Below, in pieces: positions 1-6,850 of a stretch of 64,000 nucleotides of DNA. Position numbers and translations under genes: made by a program. Source of the stretch: Lachnospiraceae bacterium XPB1003. Its GTDB lineage: Bacteria; Bacillota; Clostridia; Lachnospirales; Lachnospiraceae. The notes below the pieces were generated by a model. It made no database searches, was not told the origin of the DNA, and was given only the letters and a program-made list of their open reading frames with translations. Position 1 is the first letter of the stretch, and every line of letters begins with the position of its first letter. Location of the stretch: contig FMVK01000014.1 in NCBI GenBank assembly GCA_900102065.1, positions 30,595-94,594 on the forward strand. Reading direction: 5' to 3'.

Positions 1-1
1 A

Positions 2-331
2 GAGCATATCAGGGCGTGGCTTGTAAGGGTTGCGATCAATAAAGCAAAGAATATCACCATGTCATTCTTCAGGAGAGTCAGCGTTCCTTATGAAGAATAC
101 GTGGAAAGCCTGACATTTGAAACACCGGAAGCGGAGCACCTGTTCGAAGAGGTCATGAAGCTTCCCGAGAAGTATCGAATAGTCATACACCTATTTTATC
201 ACGAGGATTACAACATACGCGAGATCGCCGGGATAATGCACCTATCGGAAGCAAATGTTAAGGTTCGGCTGACTAGAGGCCGGAAGCTGCTTAAAAGTGT
301 AATGAAGGAGGGATGGACAGATGACAGATAA
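2..331 (+). CDS. ECF-type RNA polymerase sigma factor, C-terminal part
   Basis: The reading frame is open from the window edge, so the 5' end is missing and the internal ATG at 59 is not the start. The first visible residues (AWLVRVAINKAKN) match the end of sigma region 2 in extracytoplasmic-function sigma factors. Region 4 follows, with LPEKYRIVIHLFYHEDYNIREIAG and a helix-turn-helix ending LSEANVKVRLTRGRKLL that would contact the -35 element. It would direct RNA polymerase to a small regulon in response to an envelope signal. It overlaps the next gene by 11 bp, so the two are translationally coupled, as is usual for a sigma factor and its membrane-bound partner. The family is clear; the signal and regulon are unknown. 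Confidence 0.9.
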   Translation, partial: EHIRAWLVRVAINKAKNITMSFFRRVSVPYEEYVESLTFETPEAEHLFEEVMKLPEKYRIVIHLFYHEDYNIREIAGIMHLSEANVKVRLTRGRKLLKSVMKEGWTDDR

Positions 332-1082
332 GGAAAGATATAAACAGGCATTTGGCGTGCTTCATGCCTCCGATGATATTGATCTGGAGGCAAAAATGAA
401 AGAGAACAGAAAAAGAATGATACCCGGAAAGAAACTTGTAGCATGTGCTGCAGTAGCGGTTATGACAATGGGACTCGGAATTACGGCTGCTGCATCGTCA
501 GGACTGTTTTTTACCAAATCTAACGGAACTGTAAGTGATGAAGTTGAATATAAGGATCTTTCTAAGCTGGAACAGGAAGTGGGATTCGATGTCAGATCTG
601 TAGAAAGCTTTTCAAACGGATATAAATTCAATGCGGCAGGCAAATCAGCTTCAGAGATTTATAGCGAGGACGGAGATGTTGTCGGAACTTACGATGAACT
701 CAATCTGGTTTATGAAAATGCAGAGGGTAAGGAGGTTTATCTGAATGCTTTCCCTACAGATAAAGAATTGGCCGGTGACGAAGAGACAGTCCACGGTGAT
801 GAGACAGATATCAACGGCATCAAAGTGGCATATGACGAGACTGCGATAAAGGTATCTTCTGATGGATCTGCTGACGGCGAGACTTATGTGGAAGTTGTTG
901 AGACTGAGGATGGTAAGCTCGTAACCACTCAGGCGGGCGGTGATGAGAATGTGAAGATCAATGAGATGTCTGATATATGCTGGATTCAGGACGGTATCAG
1001 ATACCAGCTTACTTCTGTTGATGGTGTTATGTCTTTTGAAGAGATGCAGGAGATGGCTAAGGAGATCATTGAGGCTAAATGA
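321..1082 (+). CDS. Putative membrane-anchored anti-sigma-like protein (DUF4367-like C-terminus)
   Basis: A 253-residue protein. It has a short charged cytoplasmic N-terminus, one predicted membrane segment at about residues 36-58, and an acidic extracytoplasmic domain of about 190 residues. The C-terminal pattern (CWIQDGIRYQL followed by SFEEMQEMAKEIIE) resembles the end of DUF4367 domains, which occur in proteins encoded beside ECF sigma factors in Clostridia. Its start overlaps the sigma gene by 11 bp, which supports joint regulation. By position it probably holds the sigma factor inactive at the membrane, but no classical zinc anti-sigma motif (HxxxCxxC) is present, so that role is inferred. 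Confidence 0.6.
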   Translation: MTDKERYKQAFGVLHASDDIDLEAKMKENRKRMIPGKKLVACAAVAVMTMGLGITAAASSGLFFTKSNGTVSDEVEYKDLSKLEQEVGFDVRSVESFSNGYKFNAAGKSASEIYSEDGDVVGTYDELNLVYENAEGKEVYLNAFPTDKELAGDEETVHGDETDINGIKVAYDETAIKVSSDGSADGETYVEVVETEDGKLVTTQAGGDENVKINEMSDICWIQDGIRYQLTSVDGVMSFEEMQEMAKEIIEAK

Positions 1083-1141
1083 GATAAAGCTACGGAACCC
1101 TGAAACAAAATGATCTGAAGATATCCGATTATAGTTTGAGG

Positions 1142-1180
1142 TACCCCGGCGGAGGATTTTATCTGCCGGGGTATTTTTTT
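1142..1180 (+). terminator. Rho-independent terminator after the sigma/anti-sigma pair
   Basis: A perfect 9-bp stem (TACCCCGGC at 1142-1150 with GCCGGGGTA at 1165-1173) with a 14-nt loop is followed directly by a T7 run. It lies 60 bp past the end of the putative anti-sigma gene. Confidence 0.9.
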
Positions 1181-1219
1181 GTATATCAAAAAGTACATGC
1201 ATAAAGCCCGTTGCTTCTG

Positions 1220-1249
1220 TTGACAAGAGGAAAATGATAACAATATAAT
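1220..1249 (+). promoter_or_regulatory. Sigma-A promoter for the first diguanylate cyclase
   Basis: TTGACA at 1220-1225 and TATAAT at 1244-1249, both perfect consensus, are separated by 18 bp. The promoter is 54 bp upstream of the cyclase start and just after the preceding terminator. Confidence 0.8.
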
Positions 1250-1302
1250 ACGATTTCGTGGGAAGTGATTTAATACGGCATTGCTGTTTTATTTGAGGAA
1301 TA

Positions 1303-2649
1303 ATGATGTCAAAAAAAGGAAACAGATCAATATCGCTCAGAAGTATCAATGCAAGCCTTATCATCGTCGTGGTCATCATGTCGGGGATGGTAATGTATGC
1401 GGATTTTCATCTGGCTTCATCATTTGAGCGCCTGACAGAAGCGGAAAAGCAGCACTATGCTATGGGGAAGGCTGCTCGCGAACTGATGGATGCTTCGGAT
1501 TATCTGACTGAAAATGTTCAGAGATTTACGGTAAGCGGTGACAGGAAATTCATGGACCTGTATTTTACGGAAGCGTTCGAGACCAACAGGCGTGAAGAAG
1601 CACTTGAAAAAATGGACAATGGTAAGAATACCGAAGAAGCTTTCAAAAAACTTCAGGAAGCGATGGACAATTCCGTTTCGCTGATGGATCAGGAGTATTA
1701 TGCAATGCGCCTGGTTGTGGATGCAAAGGGATATACCGATCACAATGAGGTTTTGGATGAGGTTATTCTCAGCCCGGAAGATGCTGCGCTAGGTCCCGAA
1801 GAAAAGATAAAACGTGCAACCGAGATCGTATTGAGTGATGATTATTATGAGCAGAAATCTGCCATCCGAAGAGATATGCAGGAAAGCACAGACAGGATCG
1901 ATGAACTCATGGATGAGATCGAGAAAGAGGAAAAGGATGCGCTGAATCGCCGGGTAACAATGGTATATATTGTTCTGGCAATCCAGTTAATATCAATACA
2001 GATTATACTCGGAATGATCTCACATCTCGGAATAAAGCCTGTTCTTACTGCGGTAGAAAAGATAAAGTCGGATGATCCCATTCCGGAATCGGGAGCCAGT
2101 GAGTTCGTATATCTTGCCAAGGCTTATAATAAGATGTACCAGAAATTTAAGAACAGTCTCGAGAAATTAAATTTCAAGGCTTCACATGATGTGCTTACAG
2201 GAGCATACAACCGCGTCGGTTATGATTTCATGCTCTCTAACGTGGATCTTAAAACAACGTATCTGATGATGCTTGACGTGGATAACTTCAAATCCATCAA
2301 TGATACATACGGACATGAAGTTGGTGACAAGGCTCTGATAAAAATCGTCAAGGTATTAAAGGGTGTATTCCGTGATGATGATTGTATATGCCGTATCGGA
2401 GGAGATGAGTTCGTAGTGTTTATGGTCCATTCCGCCGGAATGCAAAGGAGCCTGATCGAATCCAAGATCGAACAGATCAACAGGGAACTGGAGAATACGG
2501 ATGACGGTCTGCCGCCTATCTCCATCAGCGTGGGTATAGTAAACGGCAAGGATGTTACGGACACGGATAGTCTGTTTGAAAAAACGGATGAAGCCATGTA
2601 TAAGTCCAAGAAAAAAGGAAAGCATACATATACTTTTTATCAGGAATGA
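1303..2649 (+). CDS. Membrane-bound diguanylate cyclase (GGDEF)
   Basis: A 448-residue protein that should make cyclic di-GMP from two GTP. Membrane segment 1 lies at about residues 15-35. An extracytoplasmic sensor region rich in charged helices (about 36-215) is followed by membrane segment 2 at about 216-238, a short linker and the catalytic GGDEF domain from about 290. The domain entry motif DVLTGAYNR and the active-site GGDEF (residues 366-370) are intact. An RDDD inhibitory site lies exactly five residues upstream of GGDEF, so product feedback inhibition is expected. The start could be either of two tandem ATGs (1303 or 1306). The sensor ligand is unknown. The gene is monocistronic, between its own promoter and terminator. 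Confidence 0.93.
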   Translation: MMSKKGNRSISLRSINASLIIVVVIMSGMVMYADFHLASSFERLTEAEKQHYAMGKAARELMDASDYLTENVQRFTVSGDRKFMDLYFTEAFETNRREEALEKMDNGKNTEEAFKKLQEAMDNSVSLMDQEYYAMRLVVDAKGYTDHNEVLDEVILSPEDAALGPEEKIKRATEIVLSDDYYEQKSAIRRDMQESTDRIDELMDEIEKEEKDALNRRVTMVYIVLAIQLISIQIILGMISHLGIKPVLTAVEKIKSDDPIPESGASEFVYLAKAYNKMYQKFKNSLEKLNFKASHDVLTGAYNRVGYDFMLSNVDLKTTYLMMLDVDNFKSINDTYGHEVGDKALIKIVKVLKGVFRDDDCICRIGGDEFVVFMVHSAGMQRSLIESKIEQINRELENTDDGLPPISISVGIVNGKDVTDTDSLFEKTDEAMYKSKKKGKHTYTFYQE

Positions 2650-2653
2650 TCTT

Positions 2654-2688
2654 AAAGCGCCTGTCTCATATTGAGACGGGCGCTTTTT
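2654..2688 (+). terminator. Rho-independent terminator after the diguanylate cyclase
   Basis: A 15-bp stem (2654-2668 with 2672-2686, one G-T pair) with a 3-nt loop ends in a run of T, 5 bp past the cyclase stop codon. Confidence 0.9.
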
Positions 2689-2709
2689 AAGTGGGAAAAT
2701 AAAAAACTG

Positions 2710-2738
2710 TTGACATATTCCACAAGTGGAATTATATT
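2710..2738 (+). promoter_or_regulatory. Promoter of the padR operon
   Basis: TTGACA at 2710-2715 and TATATT at 2733-2738 are separated by 17 bp. A dyad operator fills the spacer and a second copy lies just downstream, so repressor binding would block RNA polymerase directly. Confidence 0.75.
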
Positions 2739-2760
2739 CAAAGTATAATCCACAAGTGGA
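2719..2760 (+). promoter_or_regulatory. Twin operator: two copies of TCCACAAGTGGA
   Basis: The dyad TCCAC-AA-GTGGA occurs at 2719-2730 and again at 2749-2760, exactly 30 bp apart (about three helical turns). Copy 1 lies between the -35 and -10; copy 2 covers the expected transcription start. The likely ligand is the PadR protein encoded immediately downstream. The dyad is seen directly; the binding protein is inferred. Confidence 0.75.
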
Positions 2761-2785
2761 ATATAAAAAGAAAGGGAAAGAACCG

Positions 2786-3331
2786 ATGTTAAAACATGGA
2801 ATTTTGGGATTGTTGAATTACGGAGATATGACAGGATACGAGATCAAGACGGTCTTCAGTGATTCGCTGAATCATTTCTGGCATGCACAGACCAGCCAGA
2901 TATACAGAGAACTTCAGGCACTTGAAAAGAACGGCTGGGTAACGTCTACAAAAGTGGAGCAGGCCGGAAGACCAGATAAAAATGTTCTTTCCATAACACA
3001 GGCAGGTCGTGATGAACTTAAAGCGTGGCTGAGTGATGGCGTTGATACTAATCCGGTAAGGAGTGGAATGCTCATGAAGACATTTTTCAGAGGCGAGTTC
3101 GGAATAGATGAGAATATAGAGTTCTTCAAGAACCTGCCCAAAATGGAGTCGGTCTTTCCGAAAGGAAGCGAAGCGGCAGGTGCGGTGAGCAGCGAATATA
3201 AGGAGAAGCTGGTCGATCCCCTTAAAGCGCTGTACTGGAAGTTCACGATAGATTTCGGGATCATGTACGAGAAGATGGTAAAGGAATGGTGTGATAATTG
3301 TGTGCGCGAACTGGAGGCGCTAAAGAAATGA
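2786..3331 (+). CDS. PadR-family transcriptional regulator
   Basis: A 181-residue regulator. The chosen start is ATG 2786, after the ribosome site AAAGGGAAAG; a longer frame from 2726 would begin inside the operator. The N-terminal winged helix (LKHGILGLLNYGDMTGYEIK, then IYRELQALEKNGWV and the wing VEQAGRPDKNVLSIT) is typical PadR, and a C-terminal helical dimerisation part follows. PadR proteins usually repress their own promoter and a linked effector gene. The twin operator here and the ATGA overlap with the next gene fit an autorepressed two-gene operon controlling a flavin-dependent reductase. The inducer is unknown. Confidence 0.9.
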   Translation: MLKHGILGLLNYGDMTGYEIKTVFSDSLNHFWHAQTSQIYRELQALEKNGWVTSTKVEQAGRPDKNVLSITQAGRDELKAWLSDGVDTNPVRSGMLMKTFFRGEFGIDENIEFFKNLPKMESVFPKGSEAAGAVSSEYKEKLVDPLKALYWKFTIDFGIMYEKMVKEWCDNCVRELEALKK

Positions 3332-4965
3332 AAATACTTCTGATAAACGGAAGCCCCAAGGGTAAGATGAGCAATTCGCTCAGGCTTGCGAATGCATTTA
3401 TAGACGGACTTAGTGCAGAGACAAAAGAAGTTACAGTTGAAGAGCTTGATCTGTCAGCTCTTAAGATCGCATCATGTAAGGGATGTTTTTCATGTTGGAC
3501 TAAGACTCCGGGAGAGTGCTGCATCAAGGACGATATGCAGATGATCATAGAAAAACAGGTTGAAGCAGATATGATAGTGTGGAGTTTTCCGCTTTATTAT
3601 TTCAATGTTCCCGGTCTGCTTAAAAATATGATAGACAGACAGCTTCCCATGAGCCTTCCTTTTATGAGCAAGGATGACAACGGATACGGCAGCGGCGGAC
3701 ATGATGCCAGATACGATATGAGCGGGACAAAACATGTTCTCATATCAACCTGCGGATTCTATTCATCCGAAGGAAATTATGACAGCGTAAAGCAGATGTT
3801 TGACCATTTCCTCGGACGCGGAAAATATGAGACCATATTCTGCGGACAGGGTGAGCTTTTCAGGATAAAGGAACTTTCAGCCAGAACGGATGAGTATCTT
3901 TCATATGTCAGGGATGCCGGATGTGAGTACGCACGTGGCGGAATATCCGAGGACACAAGAGACAGACTCAGTACGCTTTTATATCCCAGAGAGGTCTTCG
4001 AGGAGATGGCCGATGCAAGCTGGGGCATAAGCAGGGAGAGTGGCGAAAAGGAAGATGCTGATCTGATCTTTACCAGACAGATGGCGGCTCTTTATAACAA
4101 AGGCGCATATGACGGCAAAGACAGAGTGCTTCAGATGCATTATACAGACCTGGATAAGACTTATCAGATCTTACTTGGTAAGGACGGAAGCAAAGTTTAT
4201 ACGGATAAAAGCCTTACAGCTACAACGTGCATAGAAACACCGTTTGATGTATGGAAAAGTATTTCCCGAAATGAAATAAACGGAGCGGAAGCTCTCGGTA
4301 AGCATATGTATACCGTGACCGGTGATTTTTCCCTCATGATAAACTGGGATAAATTCTTTGGCAGCGGTGATCCGGGAAAGACTTCACAAAAGAAGAACGC
4401 TGACGGTGAAGAACTGAAGAAGCCGTTGATGACCACGATGTTGATCGCATGGATCACTTTCTGGTTTGCGATCCCCTTGGGCGGTAAAACAGGTGCTCTT
4501 ATCACACTGGCTGTATGTGCCTTCATTCCGATCATTATGCGTAAGCATAAGATCGTCATATGGGACAGACTTTCCATCGCAGCTGTTTCGGTGTTGTCCC
4601 TTGTGGCAAGTTTTAATGAAAACAGTTGTCTCATCTCATGCCTGGGATACCTGGTTTTCGGTCTTATGTGGCTTTTCTCATGTGTCTTTAAAGAACCGTT
4701 GTGTTCCACATATGTGAAATACAACTACGGTGGGGATGCGGCTTATAAGAATCCGCTGTTTATGAAGACAAATTATATCCTTGCTGCATGCTGGGGAGTT
4801 TTGTATGTCCTGACAACAATATGGACATGGTTCCTTCGCAGCTCCGGACTGGAGCTCTGGGTGCAGATCGTAAATTATATCGTCCCGGCACTCATGGGAA
4901 TATTTACGGTTTGGTTTGAAAAATGGTACCCGGCTTATCTCGCAAGCGGAAAAGGAGCGAAGTGA
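3328..4965 (+). CDS. Flavodoxin-fold NAD(P)H oxidoreductase fused to SCP2-like and membrane domains
   Basis: A 545-residue protein starting at ATG 3328, sharing ATGA with padR. Residues 1 to about 190 are an FMN-binding flavodoxin-like reductase: the phosphate-loop motif LLINGSPKGKMSNS, then CKGCFSCW and CCIKDD as in iron-sulfur-flavoprotein-like NADPH-dependent FMN reductases. About residues 255-345 resemble an SCP2 sterol-carrier-like domain (YTDLDKTYQILLGKDGSKVY). About residues 365-540 hold five or six hydrophobic segments that would anchor it in the membrane. The SCP2-like part may bind a lipophilic quinone or xenobiotic for reduction. The reductase and membrane parts are clear; the middle domain and substrate are inferred. 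Confidence 0.75.
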   Translation: MKILLINGSPKGKMSNSLRLANAFIDGLSAETKEVTVEELDLSALKIASCKGCFSCWTKTPGECCIKDDMQMIIEKQVEADMIVWSFPLYYFNVPGLLKNMIDRQLPMSLPFMSKDDNGYGSGGHDARYDMSGTKHVLISTCGFYSSEGNYDSVKQMFDHFLGRGKYETIFCGQGELFRIKELSARTDEYLSYVRDAGCEYARGGISEDTRDRLSTLLYPREVFEEMADASWGISRESGEKEDADLIFTRQMAALYNKGAYDGKDRVLQMHYTDLDKTYQILLGKDGSKVYTDKSLTATTCIETPFDVWKSISRNEINGAEALGKHMYTVTGDFSLMINWDKFFGSGDPGKTSQKKNADGEELKKPLMTTMLIAWITFWFAIPLGGKTGALITLAVCAFIPIIMRKHKIVIWDRLSIAAVSVLSLVASFNENSCLISCLGYLVFGLMWLFSCVFKEPLCSTYVKYNYGGDAAYKNPLFMKTNYILAACWGVLYVLTTIWTWFLRSSGLELWVQIVNYIVPALMGIFTVWFEKWYPAYLASGKGAK

Positions 4966-4999
4966 TCACTGATGCAGCTTAGCTGATTTAAAAAAATCA

Positions 5000-5028
5000 T
5001 TTACAAAAACGAACAAATGTTCTATAAT
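5000..5028 (+). promoter_or_regulatory. Promoter with embedded SOS (LexA) box upstream of the DUF3781 operon
   Basis: TTTACA (5000-5005) and TATAAT (5023-5028) with 17-bp spacing. The spacer holds CGAACAAATGTTC (5010-5022), matching the Gram-positive LexA consensus CGAAC-N4-GTTC. LexA bound here would occlude the core promoter, so the genes from 5147 onward are predicted to be DNA-damage inducible. Confidence 0.85.
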
Positions 5029-5146
5029 AAAACCTGCCGTGGGAAATAACTTTTAGATGCAAAGCGGACGTTTGAACATATGGATCGTGGCTGACAGTCC
5101 GGGTGATCGTGTTGGTTGATTCGGTAAAAATTGAGGAGTGCAGGTA

Positions 5147-5395
5147 ATGATAAATGAATTGCTGGTAAACATAGAGAAAGTTCATACTACTGATATGGGC
5201 GCCAACAGGATCAGGAGAAATCTCGGATTGGTTGATTCGGATGTTGTTATGTGGTGTAAGTCTAAGATCCTGGATGAAGGTGCCGATATCACGAGGCAAG
5301 GGAAGAATTGGTATGTAAGGATCGACGGCTGTGTTATCACCGTGAATGCAAGCAGTTATACTATCATTACAGCACATAAAGAAAAAAGGGCATGA
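5147..5395 (+). CDS. DUF3781-family small protein, SOS-controlled
   Basis: An 82-residue protein. ATG 5147 is preferred over GTG 5138 because it sits 8-10 nt after GAGGAG. The conserved pattern (RIRRNLGL, then CKSKILD, GKNWYVRIDGCVITVNASSYTIITAHK) matches DUF3781, a family without known function. It is followed at 3 bp by the SAP-domain gene and then by a metallo-beta-lactamase-fold gene, so the three probably form one transcript under the LexA box at 5010-5022. A role in the damage response is inferred from regulation only. Confidence 0.75.
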   Translation: MINELLVNIEKVHTTDMGANRIRRNLGLVDSDVVMWCKSKILDEGADITRQGKNWYVRIDGCVITVNASSYTIITAHKEKRA

Positions 5396-5398
5396 GAG

Positions 5399-6007
5399 AT
5401 GGAGAGACCGGAGTTTGATACTATCAGGGATTTTGAGGAGTTCAGCAAGTATTACTGGTACAGAGATGAACTGATAAAGATCTGTAAGGCGCATGGCCTT
5501 AAGTCTGACGGCGGCAAGATAGAACTGAATAAAGTGATTGAAGCATATTTCTCCGGAGAGAAGATATTGCCGGAAAAGAAAAGAGCGGTCAAAAAACGAA
5601 GCGTAACAGTTACTGAGATCACCCCGGATACAGGATTGATAGAATGCGGTTTTACATTCGGTAACAGATTCAGGGAGTTTTTCAGGCAGCAGACCGGAGA
5701 ACAGAACTTTAAGTTTAATGTTGATATGGTTGCTACAGTTAAGGCTGTTAAGGAAAGCGGAGACGAAGAATTTACACTTGGAGATCTGTTGGATATATAC
5801 TATGGTAAGAGAACATATGCTACATACGATAAGTCTGCTCTTCAATGGAACCGGTTCCTAAAAGACTTTTGCGGGGATGAGGCAACGAAGATATTCGATG
5901 AACGGCTGAAGGCGGCTGCCGCGTTATGGAAGATCGTCAGAGAGTCGGACATGAAGAAAGAGTATTCGCATGAATTGTTTGAGAAATACAAAAACACGAT
6001 AGGGTAA
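5399..6007 (+). CDS. SAP-domain protein with DUF6434-like C-terminus
   Basis: 202 residues. Residues 1 to about 55 (FEEFSKYYWYRDELIKICKA, then the HGLKSDGGKIEL turn) form a SAP-type helix-extension-helix, a fold often used for DNA binding. After a basic linker (KKRAVKKRSV) comes a C-terminal domain with GNRFREFFRQQTGEQNFKFN and FTLGDLLDIYYGKR, resembling DUF6434 proteins. It is the second gene of the SOS-box operon. A nucleic-acid-binding function fits the fold and the regulation, but no activity is known. Confidence 0.7.
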   Translation: MERPEFDTIRDFEEFSKYYWYRDELIKICKAHGLKSDGGKIELNKVIEAYFSGEKILPEKKRAVKKRSVTVTEITPDTGLIECGFTFGNRFREFFRQQTGEQNFKFNVDMVATVKAVKESGDEEFTLGDLLDIYYGKRTYATYDKSALQWNRFLKDFCGDEATKIFDERLKAAAALWKIVRESDMKKEYSHELFEKYKNTIG

Positions 6008-6047
6008 GATTTGATAAATAGATGTAAGATATGAAATCGGAGAAAAA

Positions 6048-6743
6048 TTGAAGATGGGATTAAAACGGCTGACTGAACATATATGGTATATGCCCTATGA
6101 AACGGAGCGGGATCGTCCGAATCTCGGATATGTGAAGGGAAACAATTGGAGCCTGGCGATCGACGCCGGTCATTCCGCAGCGCATACTAAAGAATTCTAT
6201 GCACTGTTGGAAAAGGAAAACCTGCCGCTTCCGACTTTAACTGTGCTCACCCACTGGCATTGGGATCATACTTTCGGAATGCATGCCGTAAACGGACTCT
6301 GCCTTGCCAATGAGAAAACAAATAAGTATCTTTGTGAATGGAAAGAAAAGATAGAAAAGAACGGACCGGGAGAGTTCTTTTCTATCAATGAAAGTATAAG
6401 AAGGGAATACGACGGGAACAGAGAAGTGATAGTAAAACCTGCAGATATGATCTATGCAGGAGAGATCACTCTTGATCTCGGGGGATGTGCTGTCAGAGTC
6501 ATTCAGACAGAAGCACCGCATACAGATGATTCGACTCTTATTTATGTAGATAACGATAGGACATTATTTCTGGGTGATTCCACCTGCGACGATTTTTTCA
6601 GAGGTGAAAAAAGAGCTGACCTTTGTGAGAAGCTGGCCGATACCATTAAGAATGCCGATCCGGAAATATGTGTAGAGGGGCATTGGGTTCCTCTAGATGT
6701 GCAGGACACATTGAACGATCTCCTGAACGGGTGTTATGCTTAA
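6048..6743 (+). CDS. MBL-fold metallo-hydrolase
   Basis: About 230 residues. The start is uncertain: TTG 6048 lies 5 nt after GGAG and ATG 6054 lies 11 nt after it. The metal-binding motif HWHWDH (after LTVLT) is the HxHxDH signature, and later ligands are plausible in APHTDD, FLGDSTCDD and VEGHW. This places it among zinc-dependent metallo-beta-lactamase-fold hydrolases; the substrate cannot be told. It is 40 bp after the SAP-domain gene and probably the last gene of the SOS-box operon. The next LexA box (6755-6766) begins the uvrB unit. Confidence 0.85.
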   Translation: MKMGLKRLTEHIWYMPYETERDRPNLGYVKGNNWSLAIDAGHSAAHTKEFYALLEKENLPLPTLTVLTHWHWDHTFGMHAVNGLCLANEKTNKYLCEWKEKIEKNGPGEFFSINESIRREYDGNREVIVKPADMIYAGEITLDLGGCAVRVIQTEAPHTDDSTLIYVDNDRTLFLGDSTCDDFFRGEKRADLCEKLADTIKNADPEICVEGHWVPLDVQDTLNDLLNGCYA

Positions 6744-6754
6744 AAACAATACGT

Positions 6755-6766
6755 GAACAAATGTTC
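6755..6766 (+). promoter_or_regulatory. SOS (LexA) box upstream of uvrB
   Basis: GAACAAATGTTC, the same 12-mer as at 5011-5022, lies 84 bp upstream of uvrB. Possible -10 elements downstream are TATAGA at 6775-6780 or 6790-6795, but no good -35 was found. LexA control of uvrBA is well known in Bacillus and relatives. Confidence 0.85.
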
Positions 6767-6792
6767 TAAAAATCTATAGACACAGGTCTTAT

Positions 6793-6830
6793 AGAATGGT
6801 ACACTACAAAAGGTGTACCGTTCTTGTTTT
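6793..6830 (+). terminator. Hairpin with short T tail between the MBL gene and uvrB
   Basis: A 12-bp stem (6793-6804 with 6813-6824, one G-T pair) with an 8-nt loop, followed by TGTTTT. It may terminate the upstream SOS operon. It could also be transcribed in the uvrB leader, depending on where the uvrB promoter lies. Confidence 0.55.
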
Positions 6831-6850
6831 ATGGAGATTCTTAAAAGAAA

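Noticed and set aside
651..1379. Long minus-strand reading frame opposite the anti-sigma-like gene
   Set aside because: It crosses a terminator and a promoter, lacks a ribosome site, and mirrors the codon pattern of the plus-strand gene.
5074..5085. GAACATATGGAT as a second LexA box
   Set aside because: The right half does not match GTTC; only the left half fits.
5057..5119. Possible 20-codon leader ORF (MQSGRLNIWIVADSPGDRVG) in the SOS-operon leader
   Set aside because: No good ribosome site and no attenuator-like structure; chance ORFs of this size are common.
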